Shown: piece by piece, positions 1 through 6,755 of the stretch | Numbering within the stretch: the stretch's first letter is position 1 | Layout of the letters: every line of letters starts with the position of its first letter | Assembly (NCBI GenBank): GCA_017408205.1 | Contig: JAFQVC010000116.1 | Location: forward strand, 1-7,092 | Reading direction: 5' to 3' | Source: Clostridia bacterium | GTDB taxonomy: Bacteria; Bacillota; Clostridia; Monoglobales; Firm-18 | DNA: 7,092 nt | The notes under the pieces: model-generated | Seen by the model: only the letters and a program-made list of their open reading frames with translations | Told to the model about the DNA's origin: nothing | Database searches by the model: none | Made by a program: the position numbers and the translations under genes

Positions 1-327
1 AGCGTCAAAAAAGAAACTGTCCCCGATTTTGTAGTAGTCAAGAAGTTCTTCGCCCCTTAAAAAACTAACCCACATAGTGGAAAATGTATCTGACTGTTTT
101 TCGTAACTGTGAGGTACTCCTTTTTTAACAAAAAAGCCCTGACCTTTGGTAAGTAATCTTCTTTTTTCTCCGCACACGAAAGAGCCCTCGCCCTCCGTTA
201 CCCAGATAACAAGGTTTCTTTCTGCACCCTTCGGTCTTACGGTTTTTCCCTGACTGTTTGTATAACCAATGTAAGTGGGAATTATGGGAAGAAGTGTCTC
301 GATGTTTTTGTTGGTTTCTATATACAT
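1..327 (-). CDS. AraC-family transcriptional regulator, N-terminal part (partial)
   Basis: The visible part is 109 residues, starting at the ATG at 327-325 with AAGGAT (339-334) six bases upstream. The 3' end lies beyond the left window edge. Residues about 16-100 look like the AraC-type sugar-binding cupin domain. There is an early Arg (R31), a strand containing VTEGEGSF (43-50), the 'GQGFFVKKGVPHSY' turn (62-75) with the typical His73, and then 'MWVSFLRGEELLDYY' (85-99), which matches the family's W-x-F-x-G pattern. The C-terminal helix-turn-helix half, which would prove the family, is not in the window. The gene is divergent from a GH35 beta-galactosidase and shares overlapping promoters with it, so I infer that it senses a galactoside or related sugar and controls that gene. 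It could instead be another cupin regulator. Family confidence is good; the ligand is unknown. Confidence 0.8.
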   Translation of the reverse strand, partial: MYIETNKNIETLLPIIPTYIGYTNSQGKTVRPKGAERNLVIWVTEGEGSFVCGEKRRLLTKGQGFFVKKGVPHSYEKQSDTFSTMWVSFLRGEELLDYYKIGDSFFFDA

Positions 328-362
328 AGCAATATCCTTATACTTTCTGCAAGTTATTTATG

Positions 363-391
363 TTGACTAATGGTTTTTGTCGCAATATAAT
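363..391 (+). promoter_or_regulatory. Predicted promoter of the GH35 beta-galactosidase gene
   Basis: TTGACT (363-368), a 17-bp spacer and a perfect TATAAT (386-391). Transcription would start near 398. That leaves about 35 bases before the ATG at 433 but only 20 before the upstream ATG at 418, which has no ribosome binding site. This supports the start at 433. Confidence 0.75.
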
Positions 392-396
392 TATAT
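385..396. repeat. Perfect palindrome formed by the two overlapping -10 boxes
   Basis: ATATAATTATAT is a perfect 12-bp palindrome centred at 390.5. The flanking TTGACT (363-368) and AGTCAA (413-418) have exactly the same centre, so the divergent promoter pair is mirror-symmetric. It may be only promoter geometry, or it may also be a protein-binding site. Confidence 0.7.
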
Positions 397-418
397 TATA
401 AAATATCCGAACAGTCAA
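390..418 (-). promoter_or_regulatory. Predicted promoter of the AraC-family regulator gene
   Basis: Read on the minus strand, TTGACT (418-413) is followed by a 17-bp spacer and a perfect TATAAT (395-390). Transcription would start near 383, giving a leader of about 56 bases before the ATG at 327. Its -10 box overlaps the -10 box of the opposite promoter by two bases. Confidence 0.7.
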
Positions 419-419
419 T

Positions 420-423
420 GGAG
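420..423 (+). promoter_or_regulatory. Ribosome binding site that decides the GH35 start
   Basis: GGAG lies nine bases before the ATG at 433. The other in-frame ATG, at 418, has no purine-rich site upstream and itself overlaps this GGAG. The coding start is therefore placed at 433, which removes five residues (MECEK). Confidence 0.7.
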
Positions 424-432
424 TGTGAAAAA

Positions 433-2205
433 ATGTCATTATTGAATTTTAAAAACAAGATGTCTTATCTTGATGACGAACCCTTTTACATTATAAGCGG
501 AGATATTCATTATTTCAGAATTTATCCTGGGGGATTAAAAAGAAGATTGGAACTTATGAAGGCATTCGGGCTTAATACCGTACAGACATATGTTCCCTGG
601 AATTTACACGAACCCGAAAAAGGACAGTTTAATTTTGAGGGACTTTGCGACCTTGAGGGATTTTTAAAACTGCTTGACGAGGTGGGGCTTAAATGCTTTT
701 TAAGACCAAGCCCTTATATTTGCAGCGAGTGGGACAAAGGCGGACTTCCATACTGGCTTGGCAAAGAAAAAATGGCACTTCGGACTCACGACGAAAGATA
801 TATGAAACATGTTAAAGATTACTACGATGTTTTATGTCCGAAATTTATTCCGTATCTTTCCACAAACGGAGGGCCCGTTATTGCAGTTACCGTTGAAAAT
901 GAGTACGGAAGTTACGGAAACGACAGTATTTATATGAAACAACTTGCGGATATGTTAGTTGAACGCGGTGTGGATGTGCCGTTATACACATCTGACGGTA
1001 CCTGTGATTTTATGATGAAGTTCGGGCTTATTGACGGAATATGGGGCGGATTTAATTATCGCCTTGCAAGTGCGGACACTATCAGGATTGCAAGAGAGCA
1101 AAGACCTGATTTCCCGCCGTTGTTACCTGAATACTGGTCAGGAAGAGCGGTACACAAGGGAGAACCGTATTGTCCGAGAAATGTGAAAGAAGTTGCAGAC
1201 GGTTATGAAGAGGCACTTAAAAATGGCGGTATGCTTAATTTTTATATGTTTACAGGGGGCACTAACTTTGGATTTTTAAACGGTGCAAACTTTGGTAAAA
1301 CCTTTAATGCACCAACGGACGCGGTAAACAAATACATACCTATTACCACAAGTTACGATGTTGATGCTTTGATTAACGAACAGGGCTTACCCACTGAGAA
1401 ATATTTCGAATGCAGAAAACGTTTGTGGAAGTATTTAGGACAGCCCGAGCCACCTATGCCCACGCTTGATTATTCTGTGCAAAAACCCGATGACGTAAAC
1501 CTGGACAGTGTTGCATATCTTTTTGATAATTTAGATAATTTCAAATGCATAAAAAGTGTTGTGCCAATGACTTTTGAAGAACTTGACCAGGACTATGGTT
1601 ATGTTTTATACAGAACTTATGCTGACGGCTTTGGTGACGGCGGTGAATTTACCATGCCAAATCCCCGTGACAGAGTTGACGTATATGCAAACGGAGAATT
1701 AAAAGGGACCGTAATGCGTGACAGAGGAAGCAATACAGTAATAATTGACACAACAAAAGGGGAAAAAGTAAAGCTTGAACTGTTGGTTGAAAACTGCGGA
1801 CGAATTAATTACGGTTACAGAATTGCAGAGCAAAAAGGTCTTCCCGACGGAGTATTATACAGTATTGCACAACTGTATAACTGGGAAAATATCAGTTTAT
1901 CCTTTAAATCATTGGAAGGGTTGAAATATACCAAAGATTTCGGCAAAAAAGGCCCTGCTTTTTATAAGGGTAATTTTAAAGCAAAACCGGATACCGACAC
2001 ATTTCTTGATATGAGAAACTTTAACAAGGGCTTTGTGTTTGTAAACGGATTTAATTTAGGCAGATACTGGAATGCAGGACCTCAATATACATTGTATGTA
2101 CCGGGTGAACTTTTAAAAGAAGAAAATGTAATTGAGATTTTTGAGCAGTACGAAGCACCAAAAGATTTAAAAGTAAAATTTACCGACAAGGCGATAATAA
2201 AATAA
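433..2205 (+). CDS. GH35 beta-galactosidase, cytoplasmic
   Basis: A 590-residue glycoside hydrolase of family 35, which removes terminal beta-galactose with retention of configuration. No signal peptide is visible, so it should act on imported sugars. The TIM barrel fills about residues 15-335. Markers are 'SGDIHYFR', 'YVPWNLHEP', 'PYICSEWDKGGLP', 'VENEYGSYG' with the acid/base Glu157, 'LLPEYWSG' with the nucleophile Glu233, 'FTGGTNFGFLNGANF', and 'TTSYDVDALINEQG' followed by 'TEKYFECRKRL'. The C-terminal jelly-roll part ends with the family signature 'GFVFVNGFNLGRYWNAGPQ'. Catalytic Glu assignment is by alignment from memory with human GLB1 (E188 and E268). Two family-typical positions differ: RPGPYI is RPSPYI, and the Trp after E-x-x-x-G is Arg, so specificity may be shifted. 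The gene is divergent from an AraC-type regulator that probably controls it. No hairpin terminator is seen after the stop. Confidence 0.93.
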   Translation: MSLLNFKNKMSYLDDEPFYIISGDIHYFRIYPGGLKRRLELMKAFGLNTVQTYVPWNLHEPEKGQFNFEGLCDLEGFLKLLDEVGLKCFLRPSPYICSEWDKGGLPYWLGKEKMALRTHDERYMKHVKDYYDVLCPKFIPYLSTNGGPVIAVTVENEYGSYGNDSIYMKQLADMLVERGVDVPLYTSDGTCDFMMKFGLIDGIWGGFNYRLASADTIRIAREQRPDFPPLLPEYWSGRAVHKGEPYCPRNVKEVADGYEEALKNGGMLNFYMFTGGTNFGFLNGANFGKTFNAPTDAVNKYIPITTSYDVDALINEQGLPTEKYFECRKRLWKYLGQPEPPMPTLDYSVQKPDDVNLDSVAYLFDNLDNFKCIKSVVPMTFEELDQDYGYVLYRTYADGFGDGGEFTMPNPRDRVDVYANGELKGTVMRDRGSNTVIIDTTKGEKVKLELLVENCGRINYGYRIAEQKGLPDGVLYSIAQLYNWENISLSFKSLEGLKYTKDFGKKGPAFYKGNFKAKPDTDTFLDMRNFNKGFVFVNGFNLGRYWNAGPQYTLYVPGELLKEENVIEIFEQYEAPKDLKVKFTDKAIIK

Positions 2206-2224
2206 TACTTTTTTCTGTTTTTTG

Positions 2225-2253
2225 TTGAATAGTGAAAAAATGTATGATACAAT
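2225..2253 (+). promoter_or_regulatory. Predicted promoter of the yitT-family gene
   Basis: TTGAAT (2225-2230), a 17-bp spacer and TACAAT (2248-2253), with TG one base upstream as an extended -10. The start of transcription would be near 2260, only about 13 bases before the chosen ATG at 2273. In-frame starts further upstream (TTG 2222, ATG 2240, ATG 2252) would lie inside the promoter, which argues against them. Confidence 0.65.
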
Positions 2254-2272
2254 GTTGCCCGAGGTGTTGGAT

Positions 2273-3115
2273 ATGAAAAAGGCAAAAGAATTTGTGCTGA
2301 TATTTTTAGGGACAGTTTTACTTTCCATGGGGGTATATTTCTTTAAAGTGCCCAACGGATTTGCAACGGGAGGAGTCAGCGGTATTGCCACAATTTTAGG
2401 CGGTGCTTTTGGTATATTTTCCGTTGGAACGTGGATTATAATTATAAACATATTTCTTTTGATTGTGGGCTTTATAGTGTTGGGAAACCAGAACGGAATA
2501 AGAACGGTTATATGCTGTCTGTTGTTTTCTTTTATCACATATTTCCTTGAAATCATTGTTCCGCTGTCGGAACCGCTTACAAACCAGCCCTTTTTGGAAC
2601 TTGTATATGCAATGCTTCTTACATCAGTTGGCTCTGCTTTGATTTTTAACAACAACGCCTCGTCGGGAGGAACAGACATTGTTGCCCTTATTTTCAAAAA
2701 ATTTACTTCGTTTAATGTGGGAAAATGTCTTCTGGCAGTAGATTTTGCAGTTGCGTGTATGTCATTTTTCGTATTCGGCATACAGGCAGGTTTGTTTTCG
2801 CTTTTGGGACTGTTTACCAAAGCATTTCTGGTTGACGAAATAATAGACACCATAAACAGTTGCAAATATTTTATCGCCATTACAGACAAAAAAGAGGAAG
2901 TTTCGGAATTTATTATAAAAACTTTGCATCACGGAGCAACCGTTACAGAAGCGGAAGGTTGTTTCACAAACAACCAAAAATATATGATACATACTGTGTG
3001 CAAACGTTTTGAGGCAATAACTCTCCGCAAAAAAATAAAGGAAATAGACCCCGGTTCCTTTATAATTATCACCACAACCAGCGAAATTATAGGCCGTGGT
3101 TTCAGAGGAGTATAA
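2273..3115 (+). CDS. YitT family integral membrane protein (DUF161 plus DUF2179)
   Basis: A 280-residue protein. I start it at the ATG at 2273 because GAGGTG (2261-2266) sits directly upstream and because 280-290 residues is usual for the family. The N-terminal two thirds are hydrophobic, with about five to six membrane segments near residues 7-25, 30-48, 52-71, 77-96, 107-125 and 151-185. Family marks are 'VPNGFATGGVSGIATIL' (27-42), typical of YitT starts, and 'NNNASSGGTDIVALIF' (126-141). A soluble C-terminal DUF2179 domain covers about 205-276, including 'TEAEGCFT' and 'ITTTSEIIGRGF'. The biochemical role of this family is not established, and I do not assign one. It follows GH35 by 67 bases with its own promoter and no clear terminator between, so read-through from GH35 is possible. 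Confidence 0.9.
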   Translation: MKKAKEFVLIFLGTVLLSMGVYFFKVPNGFATGGVSGIATILGGAFGIFSVGTWIIIINIFLLIVGFIVLGNQNGIRTVICCLLFSFITYFLEIIVPLSEPLTNQPFLELVYAMLLTSVGSALIFNNNASSGGTDIVALIFKKFTSFNVGKCLLAVDFAVACMSFFVFGIQAGLFSLLGLFTKAFLVDEIIDTINSCKYFIAITDKKEEVSEFIIKTLHHGATVTEAEGCFTNNQKYMIHTVCKRFEAITLRKKIKEIDPGSFIIITTTSEIIGRGFRGV

Positions 3116-3131
3116 ATTTTTTTTGTAACTA

Positions 3132-3160
3132 TTGAAAAACATGTTGAAATATGTTAAAAT
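3132..3160 (+). promoter_or_regulatory. Predicted promoter of purC
   Basis: TTGAAA (3132-3137), a 17-bp spacer and TAAAAT (3155-3160), with TG one base upstream. Transcription would start near 3167, leaving about 26 bases before the ATG at 3193. There is no room for a purine riboswitch in that leader. A second -10-like box, TACAAT (3164-3169), lacks a -35 at proper distance. Confidence 0.7.
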
Positions 3161-3192
3161 ATATACAATAGTTAAATTTGGGAGGCAAAAGT

Positions 3193-3876
3193 ATGAAAAA
3201 AGTTTACGAAGGAAAAACTAAAGACGTTTATTCCCTTGACAATGGCAATGTAATGCTTAAATTTAAAGACGACTGCACAGGCAAAGACGGTGTTTTTGAC
3301 CCCGGTGAAAATTCAGTCGGCTTAAAAATCGAAGGTATAGGCAAAGCAAACTTAAGAACATCTGTTTATTACTTTGATTTATTGAAAGAAGCAGGAATAA
3401 AAACACATTATGTAAGCGCAGATATTGACGAAGCAACTATGGAAGTGCTTCCCGGCAAAGTGTTCGGTCACGGTCTTGAAGTTATCTGCCGACTTGTTGC
3501 AACAGGAAGTTTTATCCGCAGATACGGAGAATATATAGAGGACGGTACACCACTTGACGGCGGTTATGTAGAATGTACTTTTAAAAATGACGAAAAGGGC
3601 GACCCGTTGGTTACAAGTGAAGGCCTTGCAGCACTTGGCGTTATGAGTGAAGAAATGTTTGCAAGTATGAAAGAGCAGACACTTAAAATCACAAAAATTG
3701 TTGCAGACGATTTGAAATCTATCGGTCTTGATTTGTGGGATATTAAATTTGAATTCGGTTATAATAATGACGAAGTTATTTTAATTGACGAAATTGCTTC
3801 AGGTAATATGAGAGTTTATAAAGACGGAAAAATTGTAGAGCCCGTTGAACTTACAAAGTTAATACTGAACAGATAA
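3193..3876 (+). CDS. purC: Phosphoribosylaminoimidazole-succinocarboxamide synthase (SAICAR synthetase)
   Basis: A 227-residue protein that joins CAIR and aspartate with ATP in de novo purine synthesis, in the cytosol. The start at 3193 is set by GGGAGG (3180-3185) seven bases upstream; an in-frame TTG at 3178 would sit across that site. Family motifs are 'YEGKTKDVY' (5-13), which is the nucleotide-binding start, '[10 protein letters not shown]' (24-33), '[17 protein letters not shown]' (96-112), 'GDPLV' (136-140), '[10 protein letters not shown]' (181-190) and '[11 protein letters not shown]' (199-209). Several motifs are off consensus: the usual VRNxxAGS is CRLVATGS, and the usual DEISPDxxR(L/F)W is [11 protein letters not shown]. 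The length is close to the bacterial norm of about 235-240. It stands alone with its own promoter and terminator, not in a pur cluster. Family membership is clear; activity is inferred. Confidence 0.87.
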   Translation: MKKVYEGKTKDVYSLDNGNVMLKFKDDCTGKDGVFDPGENSVGLKIEGIGKANLRTSVYYFDLLKEAGIKTHYVSADIDEATMEVLPGKVFGHGLEVICRLVATGSFIRRYGEYIEDGTPLDGGYVECTFKNDEKGDPLVTSEGLAALGVMSEEMFASMKEQTLKITKIVADDLKSIGLDLWDIKFEFGYNNDEVILIDEIASGNMRVYKDGKIVEPVELTKLILNR

Positions 3877-3881
3877 AAAAC

Positions 3882-3909
3882 TACCCAAAGGATTAAACTC
3901 CTTTGGGTA
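3882..3909. terminator. Bidirectional intrinsic terminator between purC and the histidine phosphatase gene
   Basis: An 11-bp perfect stem (TACCCAAAGGA at 3882-3892 with its complement at 3899-3909) closes a six-base loop. On the minus strand it is followed after one base by six T (complement of 3880-3875), a strong terminator for the phosphatase. On the plus strand it is followed by TTCTGTTTTT (3911-3920), a weaker one for purC. The right arm lies inside the phosphatase coding end, and the phosphatase stop codon (3895-3893) falls in the loop. Confidence 0.88.
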
Positions 3910-4519
3910 ATTCTGTTTTTAAATCTTTTAAATGCTGGTCAAAGCCCGCTTTTTCTATGGTCAGTTTTCCGTCAATATAATCAATATAGGTTAAAGATGC
4001 GTTTGACACCCAGTCGATTTCCTGCATTTTTTTACCTGTTATATGGGACATAAGAGCACGGACAGGTGTTGCGTGGGTTGCAATATAAACTGTTTTGTCG
4101 GCATTTTCTCTGGCGAGTTTTGTAATTTCCTTTACAACTCTGTCTTTTAATTGTGCCACACTTTCGCCCATTGTTGCACAAGCGTTGTCTATGTCATTAA
4201 GCCACACGGAAAATTCTTCGTGGTAATTTGATGCAAGGTCGGAGAAAAGTTGCTTTTCCCATTCTCCTGCGGAAATTTCACGAAGTTCCAGTGACGGAAT
4301 AACAGGTAAACCTGTAATATCAGCAAGTGCTTTCGCTGTGTTAAAAGCCCTTTTTAAATCACTTGCATAAATTTTATCAATTTTATGATTTTTATAAACA
4401 TATTCGGCACTTGTCTTCGCCTGTTTTTCGCCAAGTTCCGTAAGATTTACGTTCCAGTGCCCTGCAAAACCGTGTATTAAATTCGCCTCGCTTTGCCCGT
4501 GACGTACAATAATAAGCAT
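3893..4519 (-). CDS. Histidine phosphatase family protein (phosphoglycerate mutase-like)
   Basis: A 208-residue cytoplasmic protein. The start at 4519 is well supported by GGAGG (4532-4528) eight bases upstream. The phosphohistidine nucleophile motif is 'VRHGQSEAN' (5-13, His7). Other marks are 'NLTELGEKQA' (25-34), 'YASDLKRAFNTA' (51-62) with the phosphate-binding Arg57, 'LREISAGEWE' (79-88) with the likely proton donor Glu81, and the second catalytic His149 in 'IATHATPVRALM' (146-157). All catalytic residues of the superfamily are present. It belongs to the broad group that includes CobC-like and GpmB-like phosphatases, so the substrate cannot be read from sequence. It is transcribed alone from its own promoter and is convergent with purC. 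No pathway link to its neighbours is evident. Confidence 0.9.
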   Translation of the reverse strand: MLIIVRHGQSEANLIHGFAGHWNVNLTELGEKQAKTSAEYVYKNHKIDKIYASDLKRAFNTAKALADITGLPVIPSLELREISAGEWEKQLFSDLASNYHEEFSVWLNDIDNACATMGESVAQLKDRVVKEITKLARENADKTVYIATHATPVRALMSHITGKKMQEIDWVSNASLTYIDYIDGKLTIEKAGFDQHLKDLKTELPKGV

Positions 4520-4540
4520 ACAATCACCCTCCAGTTTGTA

Positions 4541-4569
4541 ATTGTATATAAAATAATATTAATTGTCAA
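4541..4569 (-). promoter_or_regulatory. Predicted promoter of the histidine phosphatase gene
   Basis: Read on the minus strand, a consensus TTGACA (4569-4564), a 17-bp spacer and TACAAT (4546-4541). Transcription would start near 4534, about 15 bases before the ATG, just upstream of GGAGG. Confidence 0.75.
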
Positions 4570-4581
4570 GTTTTTACTTGA
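4566..4581. repeat. Inverted repeat spanning the two back-to-back -35 regions
   Basis: TCAAGT (4566-4571) and ACTTGA (4576-4581) are perfect complements around four T. Each arm overlaps a -35 box, of the phosphatase promoter on the left and the pfl promoter on the right. It may be an operator or simply a by-product of two facing -35 boxes. Confidence 0.5.
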
Positions 4582-4606
4582 TAGAATTTGTGTTTTGTGG
4601 TAAAAT
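4578..4606 (+). promoter_or_regulatory. Predicted promoter of the pyruvate formate-lyase operon
   Basis: TTGATA (4578-4583), a 17-bp spacer and TAAAAT (4601-4606), with TG one base upstream as an extended -10. Transcription would start near 4613, giving a leader of about 31 bases. I see no other promoter before the end of the window, so the two pfl genes and pflA are probably one transcript. Confidence 0.75.
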
Positions 4607-4630
4607 AAAAATGTTGGGATTAAATGAGAA

Positions 4631-4648
4631 GGAGAAATAAATTATGAA
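4631..4648 (+). repeat. Initiation-region repeat, first copy (catalytic subunit start)
   Basis: This 18-base stretch, GGAG to the second codon, matches 6746-6763 at 17 of 18 positions. The only difference is A at 4635 versus G at 6750. Both copies place the ATG nine bases after GGAG. Confidence 0.85.
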
Positions 4649-6755
4649 GTATAACTTTGAACAGTGGAACGGGTTTAAAAACGGTACCTGGGCTACTGAA
4701 ATCAGTGTAAGAAGTTTCATAAAACATAATTATACTCCATACGACGGAGATGAAAGTTTTCTTGAAAAACCAACTGAAACTACCCTTGAACTATGGGACC
4801 GGGTTCTTGAATTGTTTGAGCAGGAACGTAAAGCGGGTGGAGTTCTTGATATGGATACCGAAGTTATATCCACAATTACTTCACACGCCCCTGCATATTT
4901 AGATAAAGAAAAAGAAAAAATTGTTGGATTTCAGACGGACAAGCCGTTAAAAAGAGCGCTTATGCCTTACGGGGGCATCCGTATGGCAGAAAAGGCGTGC
5001 GCCGATAATGGATACACTATTGACCCTGAGATCAAAGAGTTTTTCACTACTCACAGAAAAACTCACAATGCAGGTGTTTTTGATGCTTATACCCCTGAAA
5101 TGAGGGCGTGTCGTTCAAGTCACATTATAACAGGTCTGCCTGACGCTTATGGCAGAGGCAGAATTATTGGTGACTACCGACGTGTTGCACTGTACGGTGT
5201 TGACCGCCTTATAGAGGATAAGGAGGAGCAGAAAATCACAACCCGCAGCGCTATGTATGCGGAAGTAATAAGAATAAGGGAAGAATTATCGGAGCAGATA
5301 AGAGCACTAAAGAGTTTAAAAGAAATGGCAATGTCTTACGGGTTTGATATTTCAATGCCTGCCAAAGACACAAAAGAAGCAATTCAGTGGCTTTATTTTG
5401 CATATCTTGCAGCGGTTAAAGAGCAAAACGGTGCCGCAATGTCGTTGGGAAGAACTTCCACGTTTTTAGATATTTACGCTAAACGTGATTTGGAAAACGG
5501 GGTTTATAACGAGTCGGAAATTCAGGAAATGGTTGACCATTTCATTATGAAACTCCGTATGATTAAATTTGCCCGTACTCCCGAATATAATCAGTTGTTT
5601 TCGGGCGACCCCCAGTGGGTAACGGAGTCAATCGGCGGTATAGCAATTGACGGACGTCACATGGTTACTAAAATGTCTTACAGATATTTGCACACCCTTA
5701 TAAATCTCGGCCCTGCACCCGAACCGAATCTTACTGTTTTGTGGTCAACAAGGTTGCCCGAAAACTTCAAAAGATACTGTGCAAAGATTTCTATTGAAAC
5801 ATCTTCCGTTCAGTATGAAAATGATGATTTGATGAGATTTACTCACGGTGACGATTACGCTATCGCTTGTTGTGTTTCGTCAATGCGATTGGGCAAAGAG
5901 ATGCAGTTCTTCGGAGCGAGAGCAAACCTTGCAAAGTGTTTGCTATACGCTATCAACGGCGGTGTTGATGAGATTTCAGGAAAACAGGTGGGCCCTAAAT
6001 ACCGTCCCATAACTGACCAGTACCTTGATTACGATGACGTTATGGAAAAATATGATAATATGATGGAATGGCTTGCAGGCGTGTATGTTAACACACTTAA
6101 CATCATTCATTATATGCACGACAAGTACTGTTATGAAAAAATTCAGATGGCACTTCACGATAAAAATGTAACAAGATGGTTTGCAACAGGTATTGCGGGA
6201 TTGTCCGTTGTTGCAGACTCGCTTTCTGCCATTAAATATGCCAAAGTGAAAACCATAAGAAACGAGCAGGGGATAGTAGTTGATTACGAAGTTGAGGGTG
6301 ATTTCCCCAAATACGGAAATGACGATGACAGAGTTGACACTATTGCCTATGACGTTGTTCATAAATTTATGGAGCATATAAGAAAGAATCACACATACCG
6401 TGACAGTATTCCCACCACTTCAATTCTTACCATCACTTCAAATGTTGTGTATGGTAAAAATACAGGTGCAACACCTGACGGAAGAAAGGCGGGAGAGGCG
6501 TTTGCTCCCGGTGCAAATCCTATGCACAAAAGAGATACCAAAGGTGCAGTTGCGTCACTTTCGTCTGTTTCAAAACTGCCATTCCGAGATGCTCAGGACG
6601 GTATTTCAAATACCTTCTCAATTATCCCGGGTGCTCTTGGAAAAGATGACAAAATATTAGTTGGAGATTTGGCTATAGATTTTGATTGTGCAAACGGTGC
6701 CTGTGCTGTGCCGACGCTGTTTGACGACCTTGATACAAATGACAGGGAGGAATAA
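4644..6755 (+). CDS. pflB: Pyruvate formate-lyase (formate C-acetyltransferase), catalytic subunit lacking the glycyl-radical domain
   Basis: A 703-residue protein that should convert pyruvate and CoA to formate and acetyl-CoA in anaerobic fermentation. The start is set by AAGGAG (4629-4634). It follows E. coli PflB closely through the barrel. The active-site pair is Cys409-Cys410 in '[10 protein letters not shown]' (E. coli Cys418/419). Arg426 in '[10 protein letters not shown]' corresponds to E. coli Arg435. Other marks are '[14 protein letters not shown]', '[10 protein letters not shown]', '[10 protein letters not shown]' and '[22 protein letters not shown]'. The shared part ends at 'PGALGKDD' (662-669), where E. 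coli runs on into the radical domain. Here there is instead an acidic tail of about 34 residues with Cys682 and Cys687, then TAA. The essential glycine is absent from this chain and is encoded by the next gene, three bases downstream and in the same frame, so activity should need that second protein plus PflA. Confidence 0.94.
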   Translation: MKYNFEQWNGFKNGTWATEISVRSFIKHNYTPYDGDESFLEKPTETTLELWDRVLELFEQERKAGGVLDMDTEVISTITSHAPAYLDKEKEKIVGFQTDKPLKRALMPYGGIRMAEKACADNGYTIDPEIKEFFTTHRKTHNAGVFDAYTPEMRACRSSHIITGLPDAYGRGRIIGDYRRVALYGVDRLIEDKEEQKITTRSAMYAEVIRIREELSEQIRALKSLKEMAMSYGFDISMPAKDTKEAIQWLYFAYLAAVKEQNGAAMSLGRTSTFLDIYAKRDLENGVYNESEIQEMVDHFIMKLRMIKFARTPEYNQLFSGDPQWVTESIGGIAIDGRHMVTKMSYRYLHTLINLGPAPEPNLTVLWSTRLPENFKRYCAKISIETSSVQYENDDLMRFTHGDDYAIACCVSSMRLGKEMQFFGARANLAKCLLYAINGGVDEISGKQVGPKYRPITDQYLDYDDVMEKYDNMMEWLAGVYVNTLNIIHYMHDKYCYEKIQMALHDKNVTRWFATGIAGLSVVADSLSAIKYAKVKTIRNEQGIVVDYEVEGDFPKYGNDDDRVDTIAYDVVHKFMEHIRKNHTYRDSIPTTSILTITSNVVYGKNTGATPDGRKAGEAFAPGANPMHKRDTKGAVASLSSVSKLPFRDAQDGISNTFSIIPGALGKDDKILVGDLAIDFDCANGACAVPTLFDDLDTNDREE
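6744..6751 (+). promoter_or_regulatory. Strong ribosome binding site of the separate glycyl-radical gene
   Basis: AGGGAGGA lies inside the last codons of the large subunit (Arg-Glu-Glu). GGAGG (6746-6750) is eight bases before the ATG at 6759. Its presence at good spacing supports independent translation of the radical-domain protein rather than a chance internal ATG. Confidence 0.85.

Noticed and set aside
329..408. Short repeats GCAATAT (329-335, 382-388) and AATATCC (331-337, 402-408) as regulator sites
   Set aside because: Seven-base matches in very AT-rich DNA are expected by chance, and their spacing does not suit a typical AraC-type direct repeat pair.
2206..2230. Possible terminator after the GH35 gene (T-rich run)
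   Set aside because: There are T-rich stretches but no stable stem before them.
2167..2889. A 240-codon open frame on the minus strand across the yitT-family gene
   Set aside because: It is antisense to a gene with a clear family match, promoter and ribosome binding site. Its translation is low-complexity, with no family motif and no start signal.
3066..3124. Possible terminator after the yitT-family gene (ACCAC/GTGGT stem, then eight T)
   Set aside because: The stem is only five base pairs with a long loop, and the T run begins well away from it.
2762..3142. A 126-codon open frame on the minus strand at the end of the yitT-family gene
   Set aside because: Shadow of the coding strand; it has no ribosome binding site, and its aromatic- and Cys-rich translation is unlike a real protein.
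5976..6392. A 138-codon open frame on the minus strand inside pflB
   Set aside because: It lies fully inside a strongly conserved gene and has no recognisable motif or initiation signal.
6400..6660. An 86-codon open frame in another frame inside pflB
   Set aside because: The overlapping pflB frame encodes conserved PFL motifs throughout. This frame has no ribosome binding site and no family resemblance.
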